Positions 24,964-34,514 are shown, counted from the stretch's first letter. The stretch is DNA of 64,000 nt from DATIXJ01 sp963714795 (GCA_963714795.1 CAVQPS010000009.1:496001-560000), one strand, 5' to 3'. Notes: generated from the sequence alone by a model not told the origin. A program made the numbers and translations.

Positions 24964-26757
24964 TTATTTTTTCTGATTCGGATTCGGAAGGTTCTTTGCA
25001 ATTCTCCCGATAAATCCTCCTGTCGATTTTCCCGGCTCCACTTTGCGCAGCGGTTCGCCCTTGTGTTGTTTGTTGATCCACATCTGCTGACCGATAGAAA
25101 GGAAGTTGAAGACAAAATAATAGAGATTCAATCCGGCAGGAAAATTATTGAACATCAGCGTCATCAGTATCGGCATAATATAAACCATCGCTTGCTGGCG
25201 CGGATCTTTTACCGACATCTTTTGCTGAACCAGCATCGTAATTCCCATCAGCAATGCCAGTCCGCTAATCTCATTTATTCCAAAGATCGGAATGCGGAAC
25301 GGAAGCGTTGTGACCACGTCGGGAATAGAAAGATCTTTAATCCACCAGACAAATGACGCCTGGCGCAACTCAATGGTTGAACTGAACACAGCCCACAGAG
25401 CATATAAAATCGGCAATTGCAAAATCATCGGCAGACATCCGCCGGCAGGATTGACCCCGTATTCTTTATACAGCCGCATCACCTGTTGATTCATTTTCTG
25501 CGGATCGTCTTTATACTTTTCCCGAATTTCATTCATCATCGGCTGAAGCGCCTGCATTTTTTGCATCGAACGCATACTCGTTTTGGTCAGCGGATACAAA
25601 ACAATCTTGACGATAAATGAAAACAGGATAAGGACGATTCCGTAGTTCGGAACGAAGAAATGAAGAAATTGAAACAGGGGAATGATAACATATTCAGAAA
25701 TCGGCCGGATGATCCACGCTGCACCCAGACTCATAATCTTTTCCAGGTCAACATTGTAATACCGAACCAGGTTAAAATTCAACGGCCCGAGAAAAACGGT
25801 AAACCGATCGGTCTCGACAGAGTTTCCGGTAAACGGCATTTTCAACGACAGGCTATAATCTTCTTTTGCCCCCTGGTCGGGAAGTGATTTCCGAACACCC
25901 TCTATGTAAGCACCCTGACTTTCTTTGCCGCGCGGAATAATGGCAAGAACAAAATATTTATTCCGTGTTGCAACCCAGGTGACCCGGCCGGAAATATTCT
26001 GACTGACCGTCTCGTTCATCTTTGTTGCATCGACATCCGTTATTTCGCCACCCGCATAACCGGATGCTTTGGCAAAATTTGATTCGTTAACGGAATTGTG
26101 TTCAACATACCGGAGTCCCGATTCCCAGGTGATTTGATACTCAAAATTTGAAATTATTTTTTCCATTCCCTCGAAACTATATACCGCATCGAAAGAGTAC
26201 AAATCCCCGTAAAACACTATTGTTTTGACGATTTTGCTCTCTCCGTTAACCTTGAGAACCAAATTGATCTTTACCGAATCGCCGGAAGAAACCTGAATAA
26301 CCTGTCCGTCCGGAATGTCTGTTTCAAAGTATAAGTTCTTTGTATTGATAAGTTTTCCGTCGGATGAATAGAACAGGAGATGAAAATCTCCTTTGGAATC
26401 GGTGTTAATAAGATTGACCGGATAATGATCCCACGTCGAGAAGTCTTTCAAAATCCATGATTGAATCATTCCGCCACGCGTAGATATTTCTGCCCGGTAA
26501 TGTTTTGTCTCCACCGTTATCGTTTTCTTCTGTCCCACGGATAGAGAAGAGAAATATTTACCCAGCGAATCACCGGCAACACGTTGCTGAACGGTCTGTG
26601 GCGCAGCAACGGAAGAATCACGCGGAACATTTTGATTGGCCGTGGCGAGAGAATCTTTTTGTTGAGTTGCTGGCGGCGGTGGGGGTGCGGTCATATACAT
26701 CCATACCATCAACACCAAACCGATAAGCAGAAAACCAATGATAGTATTTCGATCCAT
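24964..26757 (-). CDS. yidC: membrane protein insertase YidC
   Basis: The 597-residue protein has an N-terminal membrane anchor, a Pro/Gln-rich linker (PPPPPATQQ), a large periplasmic beta domain (about residues 70-350) and the Oxa1-like core with five membrane segments (HFFVPNYGIVLILFSFIVK, PAGGCLPMILQLPILYALW, LNLYYFVFNFLSI). It inserts inner-membrane proteins alone and with SecYEG. It has a basic C-terminal tail. Fourth gene of rpmH-rnpA-yidD-yidC, followed by a terminator. Confidence 0.93.
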   Translation of the reverse strand: MDRNTIIGFLLIGLVLMVWMYMTAPPPPPATQQKDSLATANQNVPRDSSVAAPQTVQQRVAGDSLGKYFSSLSVGQKKTITVETKHYRAEISTRGGMIQSWILKDFSTWDHYPVNLINTDSKGDFHLLFYSSDGKLINTKNLYFETDIPDGQVIQVSSGDSVKINLVLKVNGESKIVKTIVFYGDLYSFDAVYSFEGMEKIISNFEYQITWESGLRYVEHNSVNESNFAKASGYAGGEITDVDATKMNETVSQNISGRVTWVATRNKYFVLAIIPRGKESQGAYIEGVRKSLPDQGAKEDYSLSLKMPFTGNSVETDRFTVFLGPLNFNLVRYYNVDLEKIMSLGAAWIIRPISEYVIIPLFQFLHFFVPNYGIVLILFSFIVKIVLYPLTKTSMRSMQKMQALQPMMNEIREKYKDDPQKMNQQVMRLYKEYGVNPAGGCLPMILQLPILYALWAVFSSTIELRQASFVWWIKDLSIPDVVTTLPFRIPIFGINEISGLALLMGITMLVQQKMSVKDPRQQAMVYIMPILMTLMFNNFPAGLNLYYFVFNFLSIGQQMWINKQHKGEPLRKVEPGKSTGGFIGRIAKNLPNPNQKK

Positions 26758-26800
26758 GAATTTCTCTTTTCAATAAAAAAACAATGTGTATAATTACTCT

Positions 26801-27013
26801 CTATGGGACCGGGTCGTAACCGCCCGGGTGCAACGGGTGACACCGCAAAATTCTCTTCAACGATAACCATATTCCCTTTATTGTACCGTGCCGGTTAATT
26901 GCATCAACGGCATAAGAAGAGCACGTTGGATAAAACCGGCATGTGCTTGGGGAAAGCAGGGGAGAGATTATCGCTTGGTAGAAACGAATGATTGCAACAA
27001 CGAGAAACTTCAT
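26801..27013 (-). CDS. yidD: membrane protein insertion efficiency factor YidD
   Basis: This 70-residue protein has the family signature CRFYPTCSSYAVDAI and ends HPGGYDPVP. It overlaps the rnpA stop by 4 bp, a usual arrangement. It assists YidC-mediated insertion. Confidence 0.92.
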   Translation of the reverse strand: MKFLVVAIIRFYQAIISPLLSPSTCRFYPTCSSYAVDAINRHGTIKGIWLSLKRILRCHPLHPGGYDPVP

Positions 27014-27414
27014 ACATACTTTCCAACGGCAATTGCCGTTAAGAGTGATTTCATATCCCGGTCGATTTCTCTGAATGGGGGATTGTCAAATGGAAGAGCC
27101 GACACTTTCGGATACAGAAACAAGAGCTTCAGATTTCGTGATCGCTCTCCGGAGGGAATTTCCAGCAATTTCTTGTTTAACCGGTATGACTCTTTAATCC
27201 GCCGCCGGATGAGGTTGCGGTCGACTGCCTTTTTTATTGCTTTGGAAACGATCACACCGAAAAGAAGCGGGTGCACATGTAAATTCTCGTGCTCAATTTC
27301 CTCAAGCACAAGACAACGAAGAACGTTTCCCTCTAATTTCTTTCCGCGTTTGCGAATCGTTTGGAAAATCTTCCGCCCTCTTAAAATCTCCGACTTTTTA
27401 AGAGTATACCGCAC
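27010..27414 (-). CDS. rnpA: ribonuclease P protein component
   Basis: The 134-residue protein has the RnpA signature KKAVDRNLIRRRIKESYRL and a basic N-terminus. It is the protein subunit that helps RNase P RNA bind pre-tRNA. Placed 16 bp after rpmH and overlapping yidD by 4 bp. The sequence is longer than the usual 110-120 residues because of a C-terminal extension after SGERSRNLKLLFLY. Confidence 0.92.
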   Translation of the reverse strand: MRYTLKKSEILRGRKIFQTIRKRGKKLEGNVLRCLVLEEIEHENLHVHPLLFGVIVSKAIKKAVDRNLIRRRIKESYRLNKKLLEIPSGERSRNLKLLFLYPKVSALPFDNPPFREIDRDMKSLLTAIAVGKYV

Positions 27415-27430
27415 GCATCACTGATAAAAA

Positions 27431-27577
27431 CTACCGTTCATCGCTCACCGTCAAACGATGACGGCCCTTCGCACGTCGCCGGGCAAGCACTTTGCGCCCG
27501 TCTTTCGATTTCATGCGTTCCCGAAATCCATGCTTATTTTTCCGCTTCCGGTTACTTGGTTGAAACGTTCTTTTCAT
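27431..27577 (-). CDS. rpmH: 50S ribosomal protein L34
   Basis: A 48-residue gene too short for most gene finders, read from the minus strand. It begins MKRTFQPSNRKRKNKHG and has FRERMKSKDGRKVLARRR, the L34 signature. ATG at 27577, stop TAG at 27431-27433. First gene of the rpmH-rnpA-yidD-yidC operon, transcribed away from dnaA. A terminator-like hairpin lies in its leader. Confidence 0.95.
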   Translation of the reverse strand: MKRTFQPSNRKRKNKHGFRERMKSKDGRKVLARRRAKGRHRLTVSDER

Positions 27578-27616
27578 GAAAATACCTTTAATTTGTACCG
27601 TAACGAGACGTAAAAA

Positions 27617-27641
27617 AAAGGATTGCTTGCTACAATCCTTT
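27617..27641 (-). terminator. terminator-like hairpin in rpmH leader
   Basis: A perfect 9-bp stem (AAAGGATTG / CAATCCTTT) with a 7-nt loop; on the minus strand a run of eight T follows. It lies 35 nt upstream of the rpmH ATG and downstream of the predicted rpmH promoter. No minus-strand gene ends upstream of it (dnaA is on the other strand), so it is probably a leader attenuator rather than an operon end. Confidence 0.7.
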
Positions 27642-27665
27642 GATTGACGCTAAAAACTGTTTTTC

Positions 27666-27694
27666 AATATAATCAATGGGAATACTAAATACAA
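27666..27694 (-). promoter_or_regulatory. predicted rpmH promoter
   Basis: On the minus strand, TTGTAT, 17 bp, TATATT. Predicted transcription start is near 27659, giving a leader of about 80 nt that contains the hairpin at 27617-27641. Confidence 0.5.
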
Positions 27695-28052
27695 ACAGAA
27701 CATCATGGAAAAAAAATTTCTTGATATCACACATAAATCTTCGTATAATATTGAGCCGTAAGCATCCGGTTTTGCTTGTTAACAATCTGTGGGTAACTTT
27801 TTCATCAGCCTTTTTTTCTTTGTATCCTGGGGATAATCGCCAAATCTCACTTAAAGCAAATTGTGAATAACATACAATATTCTGTAACTTTTATTTTTAC
27901 TTGTATTCTGTTAATTTCTTGGGTTGGTGTTGAATCTTCTGATGACAAGCGTGACAAATTTTTTTAACAATCAAGCGGATGTTCGCTCTTTTGTTAACAA
28001 CCTGTTCATAACATTTTAACTCGTTGAGAGAAAATAGGTTAAGGTTTATTTT

Positions 28053-29522
28053 ATGGAATTGAACCAAAGCACACTGAATACCCTTCCATTGTCGTCCGGT
28101 AGCATAGTTTCTTCTCCGGAAAAACTTTGGGATGAATGCCTGGGCATAGTCCGTTCACGGGTACAAAGTCAAAGTTTTAAAACATGGTTCGAACCGATCA
28201 TCCCGTTACGCGTAACAGAAAACGTTTTCGTCTTGCAGGTGCCCAGTCAATTTTTCTCTGATTGGCTTGAAGAACATTACTACTCGCTCATCACCGAATT
28301 ATTGGCGCGTGTCACGGGAAAAGAGATGACCATCGAATATGAGATTCTTCCGGATGACCGGGACAATATTGCTCTTCATATTCAATCGGAATTATCTCAG
28401 GTTGAAAACAAAGAAGAAAAAACTATTACCATTTCTTCTGTTGCCAAAGAAATTACCAGCACGCTGAACCCCGCGGAACATCCGGTAATTCATCCATCGC
28501 TGAATCCAAAATATACATTTGAAAATTATATCAAAGGGGAAAGCAATCAATTTGCAAGGGCGGCCGCTCTGGCGGTTGCCAATAATCCGGGCGGAACATC
28601 TTTTAACCCTCTCGTGATATACGGCGGCGTCGGGTTGGGAAAGACACACCTTGTTCACGCTATCGGTAATCACATTCTCCACACGAATAAATCAAAACGT
28701 GTTCTGTACACCTCCAGTGAAAAATTTACGGTAGATTTCGTCGAATCGATACAGCAGGATAAGGTTTCCCGGTTTTCCTCTTATTACCGGAGCGTGGACC
28801 TTCTCATTGTCGACGACATTCAATTCTTTAACGGAAAAGAAAAAACACAGGATATTTTCTTTCACACGTTTAATGCCTTGCATCAATTAGGGAGACAGAT
28901 CGTTCTTTCTTCCGACCGACCCCCGAAAGAACTTCGCGGCTTGAACGAACGATTGATTTCACGGTTTCAATGGGGACTCACCGCAGACATTCAGCCTCCT
29001 GATCTTGAAACGCGGATAGCAATCTTACGCAAGAAGAGCAGTGATGATGGCATAGATCTTCCCATCGATGTTGTAGAATTTATTGCCACGAATGTTGTTT
29101 CCAATATCCGAGAATTAGAGGGCTGCCTGATTAGTTTGCTGGCACGGGCATCGATAGAGAACCGACCAATGAATGTCGATCTTGCGCGGGATGTTGTGCG
29201 GTTAACCGTCGGTGAGGTACGAAGCCATATAACCATTGAAGAAATTCAGCGGGCCGTGTCTGAACAATTAGGAATTCCCGAAGACATCATCCGGGCAAAA
29301 ACCCGCAAACAGGAAGTGGTCAATGCCCGGCAGATCGCAATGTATCTTGCCAAAGAACTGACAAATTCATCACTGAAAAGTATAGGACTCCATTTCGGCG
29401 GAAGAGACCATAGCACAGTCATTCATGCTTACCAAACGGTAGAAGATTTAATGAAGACCGATTCAAAACAAAAATTCATTATCAACCAATTGAAATCAAA
29501 ACTTGAACGCAATTTTCATTGA
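28053..29522 (+). CDS. dnaA: chromosomal replication initiator DnaA
   Basis: The 489-residue protein has an N-terminal extension of about 22 residues before the DnaA domain I helix (SPEKLWDECLGIVRSRV), a variable linker, Walker A (GGVGLGKTHLVHAIGN), Walker B (LLIVDDIQFF), sensor regions, and the C-terminal DNA-binding signature GGRDHSTVIHAYQTVEDLM. It binds origin boxes and opens the duplex. The upstream gap is the candidate origin. Confidence 0.95.
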   Translation: MELNQSTLNTLPLSSGSIVSSPEKLWDECLGIVRSRVQSQSFKTWFEPIIPLRVTENVFVLQVPSQFFSDWLEEHYYSLITELLARVTGKEMTIEYEILPDDRDNIALHIQSELSQVENKEEKTITISSVAKEITSTLNPAEHPVIHPSLNPKYTFENYIKGESNQFARAAALAVANNPGGTSFNPLVIYGGVGLGKTHLVHAIGNHILHTNKSKRVLYTSSEKFTVDFVESIQQDKVSRFSSYYRSVDLLIVDDIQFFNGKEKTQDIFFHTFNALHQLGRQIVLSSDRPPKELRGLNERLISRFQWGLTADIQPPDLETRIAILRKKSSDDGIDLPIDVVEFIATNVVSNIRELEGCLISLLARASIENRPMNVDLARDVVRLTVGEVRSHITIEEIQRAVSEQLGIPEDIIRAKTRKQEVVNARQIAMYLAKELTNSSLKSIGLHFGGRDHSTVIHAYQTVEDLMKTDSKQKFIINQLKSKLERNFH

Positions 29523-29880
29523 TATTTTTTCCCGACAATGATGTTTACAACCTGTTATCTTGACGGGATCGGCTCTTGATAAAAAGACAAATAGTTCTTC
29601 AGAAGAAATTTCTTTTCCCTACTGTTAATAACAATAGGGCTTTTCAATAGTTAACACACAACTTACTACATTTATTTTATTACAATTTCTTTCACATTCT
29701 TTGTTTTAAAAGGTTATAAACATATTAACAGTCCTTATTATAATTAGTCATCTCTTTATTTTCCTAACTTATTTATTATTATACTGTTACAAGATATCGA
29801 ATCATTGTTTATCTCACTAATTTTTTGTAAATTTGAGAATCTATTTTCCAATATAAATCATATCCGATAAGGAAATTACA
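29523..29880. other. AT-rich gap between dnaA and dnaN
   Basis: No gene is seen in these 358 bp. The middle is very AT-rich (29690-29880) with several TTAT/TAAC-like elements and one near DnaA-box match (TTATAAACA). A 23-bp interrupted palindrome lies at 29617-29639. It could be part of the origin (duplex-unwinding region) or only the dnaA terminator and dnaN promoter. Confidence 0.4.
29617..29639 (+). terminator. interrupted palindrome after dnaA
   Basis: CCCTA-ct-GTTA-a-TAAC-aa-TAGGG, two nested perfect arms separated by mismatched bases. It is followed by GCTTTTC, so it could end dnaA transcripts. Its place inside the origin region also makes it a candidate protein-binding site. Confidence 0.4.
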
Positions 29881-30996
29881 ATGAAATTTTCGTCGTCAAG
29901 CACGGAGCTTCAAAAAGCTCTCGGCAATATCAGCGGAGTGATTCCATCCAAATCGACACTTCCGATTCTCGAAAATTTTCTTCTTCAGGTTTCCAACGAT
30001 ACTTTGAAAATTACAGCGACCGATCTCGATATTTCGATGTCAATAAATCTCAAAGTAAAAAATTTTCAAGATGGAATTATCGCCGTACCGGCAAAACGCC
30101 TTTTCGAGACGATTCGGTCACTGCCGGCAACGGATGTTACATTTATAGCGGAACCGGATAATAACCGCATTATCATGTCGACAGATAACGGAGAATATAA
30201 ACTTACCGGTGAATCGAATGAGAATTATCCCAGTATCCCGGTCTTCAAAGGAAAAGATGAATTGGAAATTGAAAACGATACGTTACATCGTATCATCAGT
30301 AAATCGGCGTTTGCGGTAAGTTCGGATGAGCTTCGTCCTGCGATGATGGGAATTCTTTTTCAGATTAAGAAAGGTGAAATCCGCGTCGCTGCAACCGACG
30401 GACACAGACTTGTCCGTATCATCAATTCAAATTTTACATCGAAAAAATTTGAAGCTGATTTTATTATTCCGGCAAAAGCACTGAACCTCGCGTTAAAGTC
30501 GATCAATAGTAATGCCGTCAGACTTTCATTTAATGAAACACATGCCATGTTTTCATTCGGTGACTCGACTCTCATTTCACGTATGATCGAAGAAAAATAT
30601 CCGAACTACGAAAGCGTTATCCCTCTCGATAATGAAAAGAAACTTGTTGTCGATAAGAATCAGCTTCTCTCTTCTGTTCGTCGTACGGCGTTATATGCGA
30701 GTTCAACGACACATCAAGTCCGTTTTTCACTGAAGAAAGGATCTATCACCGTTTCGGCAGAAGATATCGATTTCGGAAGTGAAGCACGCGAGACACTTTC
30801 CTGCGAATATTCATCAGAGCCGATGGATATCGGGTTTAATTCATCATATATTATCGACATTCTTTCCCATATCGATACGGATGAAGCGCTGTTCCTGCTC
30901 AGTACACCGACCCGTGCATGTACCGTACAACCGATTACACAGCGGGAGGGTGAAGATATTCTCATGTTGGTAATGCCTGTGCGGTTGAACGCGTGA
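29881..30996 (+). CDS. dnaN: DNA polymerase III beta clamp
   Basis: The 371-residue protein is of normal length for the beta clamp. It shows the three-repeat fold (MKFSSSSTELQKALGNISGVIPSK at the start; GEYKLTGESNENYPSIP; AATDGHRLVRI) and ends MLVMPVRL. It forms the ring that tethers the polymerase and many QxxLF proteins to DNA. Followed by recF after 13 bp. Confidence 0.95.
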   Translation: MKFSSSSTELQKALGNISGVIPSKSTLPILENFLLQVSNDTLKITATDLDISMSINLKVKNFQDGIIAVPAKRLFETIRSLPATDVTFIAEPDNNRIIMSTDNGEYKLTGESNENYPSIPVFKGKDELEIENDTLHRIISKSAFAVSSDELRPAMMGILFQIKKGEIRVAATDGHRLVRIINSNFTSKKFEADFIIPAKALNLALKSINSNAVRLSFNETHAMFSFGDSTLISRMIEEKYPNYESVIPLDNEKKLVVDKNQLLSSVRRTALYASSTTHQVRFSLKKGSITVSAEDIDFGSEARETLSCEYSSEPMDIGFNSSYIIDILSHIDTDEALFLLSTPTRACTVQPITQREGEDILMLVMPVRLNA

Positions 30997-31009
30997 TCAA
31001 TTACAGGTA

Positions 31010-32155
31010 ATGCATCTCACAGAATTACGATTACGTCAATTTCGTAATCACTCGGATTCCTGGTTTGACTTTGGTGACGGCACCAATATTCTTCTCGGAG
31101 ATAACGGTCAAGGAAAAACAAACGTCATTGAAGCAATTTCCTACCTTTGTTTAACCAGAAGTTTTTTTGCGACGAATGATGCTCTGGCTGTGCAATTCGA
31201 GAATCCGTTATTCGAAATAGAAGGAACCTTTGTCGCCGATAGCACGGTAAAGTACAATGTTCGTGTTGCATACGATGTCCGTCAGGAAGAGAAGCTCTGT
31301 ACCATTAACCGGCATCCGGTTGAACCGTTTTCAACGATCATCGGAAAATTCCCGGTGATTATTTGTGCCCCGGAACATGCACCGATCACATCCGAAGGTC
31401 CGTTCGAACGTCGCAAGTTTGTCGATTTTGTGTTATCACAATCGTATCCCGCGTACTTTCAGCACCTGCTGGAGTTCCGGAAGATCCTCAAGCAGCGCAA
31501 TAAAATTTTGCTCGACGGGAAACTCTCGAAAACGGATTGTTCGAAATTATTAATTCCGTGGAACGAACAACTTGTTACCCACGGCAGTTTTTTGATGATG
31601 AGAAGAAAACAATTTGTTGATGAGTTTCAGACCTGTATTCAGTCCGCGTACCGGCACGTTGCCGGAGAGGAAGAACAGCCGCACATGGAATATGTTCCTC
31701 AATGTTCTCTCGATCAGATCGACGATGAACAGAATGTTCGAACCGCACTGATGGCAGATTTGGAAAAAAAACATGACAGTGAATTGCGGTACGGTATTAC
31801 ACTCGTCGGTCCTCACCGTGATGAATTCGGGATGAAAATTAACGGACTGGATATACGCAAGTTCGCTTCGCAAGGTCAGCATAAAACATTCCTTGTCGCG
31901 TTGAAAATCGGGGAGTTTTTTTATTTGAAAGATCGCTGCAACGAAACACCCATCATGCTGCTCGACGATATTTTCAGCGAGCTTGATAGCCCGCGATCTT
32001 CACGATTGTTACAGTTTGTGGAAACACTCAGCCAAACTTTTATTACATCGACAAACAGGCAAATATTTGAAGAAAATGCCGAATTCGGCGGTCGCAATAA
32101 GTTGTTTACGATTCAAAACGGAACCGTTGTGCAACAATCACCCCTCGCAGTATGA
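31010..32155 (+). CDS. recF: DNA replication and repair protein RecF
   Basis: A 381-residue SMC-like ATPase. Walker A is LLGDNGQGKTNVIEAIS, the signature is FASQGQHKTFLVALKI, and Walker B is MLLDDIFSELD. It helps load RecA at gapped DNA through RecOR. It overlaps the DciA gene by 4 bp. Confidence 0.93.
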   Translation: MHLTELRLRQFRNHSDSWFDFGDGTNILLGDNGQGKTNVIEAISYLCLTRSFFATNDALAVQFENPLFEIEGTFVADSTVKYNVRVAYDVRQEEKLCTINRHPVEPFSTIIGKFPVIICAPEHAPITSEGPFERRKFVDFVLSQSYPAYFQHLLEFRKILKQRNKILLDGKLSKTDCSKLLIPWNEQLVTHGSFLMMRRKQFVDEFQTCIQSAYRHVAGEEEQPHMEYVPQCSLDQIDDEQNVRTALMADLEKKHDSELRYGITLVGPHRDEFGMKINGLDIRKFASQGQHKTFLVALKIGEFFYLKDRCNETPIMLLDDIFSELDSPRSSRLLQFVETLSQTFITSTNRQIFEENAEFGGRNKLFTIQNGTVVQQSPLAV

Positions 32156-32442
32156 ACGATGCCGATCCGAAACCGATTGCGGATGCAATTTCATCGACAC
32201 TACACGATCTCGGTCTTCAACAGCGCATCCGGCAGTATGAAGTGCTTGAGGTCTGGGAAACGATTGTCGGGGAACAGATTGCAAAGGTGACGGCAGCACA
32301 ACGTATCGATGACGGTAAATTGTTTGTGCATGTTTTTCGTGCACCATGGCGTAATGAATTGACATTTCTTAAAAAAGATATTATCGCCAAAATCAATGCG
32401 GCATTTCACGAACAAATAGTACGTGATATTATATTCAGATAA
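32152..32442 (+). CDS. dciA: DciA-type helicase loader (DUF721)
   Basis: The 96-residue protein belongs to the DUF721/DciA family, recognised by VWETIVGEQIAKVTAAQRI and LFVHVFRAPWRNELTFLK. DciA assists loading of DnaB in bacteria that lack DnaC. Its place between recF and gyrB and the 4-bp overlap with recF make joint expression likely. A C-terminal truncation cannot be excluded because family lengths vary. Confidence 0.85.
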   Translation: MNDADPKPIADAISSTLHDLGLQQRIRQYEVLEVWETIVGEQIAKVTAAQRIDDGKLFVHVFRAPWRNELTFLKKDIIAKINAAFHEQIVRDIIFR

Positions 32443-32450
32443 GAGGAATC

Positions 32451-34514
32451 ATGGCAAAGGCTACAGAAAAAAATGAAAAAGTAAAACAAAGCGCATCGGT
32501 GAGTCGATCACCCAAACATAACGGCGAATACAACGCAGAAGATATCACCGTACTGAAAGGGCTCGAGCCGGTACGCCAGCGTCCCGCAATGTATATCGGC
32601 GATGTATCGGTGCGCGGGCTGCATCATCTCGTGTATGAAGTTGTCGATAATTCCATCGACGAAGCGCTTGCCGGCTACGCACATAATATTTCCGTCAGCA
32701 TCAATCAGGACGGCTCCATCACCGTTATCGATGACGGCCGCGGAATTCCGACAGGCATTCATCCGGAAGAAAAACGTTCTGCACTTGAAGTGGTCATGAC
32801 GGTTCTTCATGCCGGCGGCAAGTTCGATAAAAACACATACAAAGTTTCCGGCGGTCTTCACGGTGTCGGCGTTTCGGTCGTGAATGCATTGTCGGAATGG
32901 CTGGAGGTCGAAGTGTCGCGCGAGGGAAAAGTTTGGTTTCAAAAATATCTTTGCGGCAAGCCGCAGGGGGTGGTGAAAGTTATCGGAAAATCGGATCCGA
33001 AAAAAACCGGAACGAAAGTATCCTTCATGCCGGACAGTCAGATTTTCAAGAACCGCGTTTTTAAATTCGAGACACTCGCAGAACGGTTACGCGAACTTGC
33101 ATTTCTCAATCCCGACGTGAAATTACGGATCCTCGATCTCCGGAAAGATCAGGAGCGCGATGAAACATTTCATTTCAAAGGCGGCATTGCCGAATTCGTT
33201 CAATATATCGACGCCACGCGCCCGTCGCTTATCCGTAAGCCGGTGTATGCAAAAGGACAGGACAAAGATGAAGCGGGGCGGATGGTGGAGGTGGAAGTTG
33301 CGTTCCAGTACAACGATCAATATAACGAGAATGTTTTCTCGTATGTCAACAACATCAATACGATAGAAGGCGGAACACATCTCGTCGGATTTCGTACAGC
33401 GCTGACACGCTCGCTCAACAGTTATGCATCGAAAAATAATTTAGTCAAAGAGAACGGCGTTCAACTGACCGGCGATGATTTTCGCGAAGGGTTGACAGCG
33501 GTATTAAGCGCCAAAGTTCCCGAACCGCAATTTGAGGGACAAACCAAAACAAAACTCGGCAACAGCGAAATTAAAGGAGTTGTCGAAACGATTGTCAGTG
33601 AACAATTGCAGGTTTGGCTGGATGAAAATCCGGGCGACGCGCGGCGTATTATCGATAAATGTTTGCGCGCTGCCGAAGCGCGGGAAGCCGCGCGCAAAGC
33701 GCGTGATCTGACGCGACGAAAAAGCGCTCTTGAATCGTCCAGCTTGCCGGGAAAACTTGCCGATTGTTCCATTAACGATCCGGAACATTGCGAGCTGTAT
33801 ATTGTCGAAGGCGATTCTGCCGGCGGCAGCGCGAAGCAGGGACGTGATCGCCGATTCCAGGCAATCCTTCCCATCAAAGGAAAAATTCTGAATGTGGAAA
33901 AAGCGCGTCTTCATAAAATTCTGGAGAATGAAGAAATCCGATGCATCTTTACGGCAATCGGTGCCGGTGTCGGTGAAGATTTCAATGCCGCAAAAATCCG
34001 GTACGGCAAGATCATCATCATGTGCGACGCCGACGTCGACGGTTCTCATATTCGCACACTTCTCTTGACTCTCTTTTTCCGGTACATGAAAGAAATTGTC
34101 GAGCTCGGTCATATCTACATCGCCCAGCCGCCGTTGTATAAATTGAAAAAAGGGAAACAGGAATTTTATGCGTACGATGATGAGGAACGGGACGAAGTGA
34201 TCAAGCGATTTCGCAATGAAAAAAAATCAAAAGAAAAAGAGGAAGTTGCGGAAGAAACGACACCCATCGAAGAAGGGGCAACCGTCAGTGCCAATGGTGT
34301 TGCGATTTCCCGTTTCAAAGGTCTCGGTGAAATGAATCCCGAGCAATTGTGGTCGACGACGATGAATCCGGAAACGCGTACGGTACTTCAGGTCTCCATT
34401 GAAAATGCTGCGGACGCGGATCGGACCTTTTCCATTCTCATGGGAGACGAAGTGGAACCGAGACGAGAGTTTATTGAAAAGAATGCAAAGTATGTCAGAA
34501 ATTTGGATGTGTAA
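32451..34514 (+). CDS. gyrB: DNA gyrase subunit B
   Basis: The 687-residue protein has the GHKL ATPase (VVDNSIDEALAGY, DDGRGIP, GGLHGVGVSVVNALS), the TOPRIM block (IVEGDSAGGSAKQGRDRRFQA, and DADVDGSHIRTLLL) and the C-terminal SRFKGLGEMNPEQLWSTTMNP. With GyrA it introduces negative supercoils. A Lys/Glu-rich insert (about residues 580-615, KEKEEVAEETTPIEEGA) lies before the last motif; it is a variable region in this family. Confidence 0.95.
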   Translation: MAKATEKNEKVKQSASVSRSPKHNGEYNAEDITVLKGLEPVRQRPAMYIGDVSVRGLHHLVYEVVDNSIDEALAGYAHNISVSINQDGSITVIDDGRGIPTGIHPEEKRSALEVVMTVLHAGGKFDKNTYKVSGGLHGVGVSVVNALSEWLEVEVSREGKVWFQKYLCGKPQGVVKVIGKSDPKKTGTKVSFMPDSQIFKNRVFKFETLAERLRELAFLNPDVKLRILDLRKDQERDETFHFKGGIAEFVQYIDATRPSLIRKPVYAKGQDKDEAGRMVEVEVAFQYNDQYNENVFSYVNNINTIEGGTHLVGFRTALTRSLNSYASKNNLVKENGVQLTGDDFREGLTAVLSAKVPEPQFEGQTKTKLGNSEIKGVVETIVSEQLQVWLDENPGDARRIIDKCLRAAEAREAARKARDLTRRKSALESSSLPGKLADCSINDPEHCELYIVEGDSAGGSAKQGRDRRFQAILPIKGKILNVEKARLHKILENEEIRCIFTAIGAGVGEDFNAAKIRYGKIIIMCDADVDGSHIRTLLLTLFFRYMKEIVELGHIYIAQPPLYKLKKGKQEFYAYDDEERDEVIKRFRNEKKSKEKEEVAEETTPIEEGATVSANGVAISRFKGLGEMNPEQLWSTTMNPETRTVLQVSIENAADADRTFSILMGDEVEPRREFIEKNAKYVRNLDV

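Larger units (their letters stand above)
27578..28052. other. oriC: candidate oriC region between rpmH and dnaA
   Basis: This 475-bp gap separates the divergent rpmH and dnaA arms. It contains an exact DnaA-box match (TGTGAATAA, 27862-27870) and three one-mismatch matches in the same direction: TGTGGGTAA (27788-27796), TGGGGATAA (27828-27836) and TGTTCATAA (28003-28011). AT-rich stretches lie between them. The rpmH promoter and leader hairpin occupy 27612-27694. The assignment is based on gene order and box content; no experiment is known. Confidence 0.6.
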
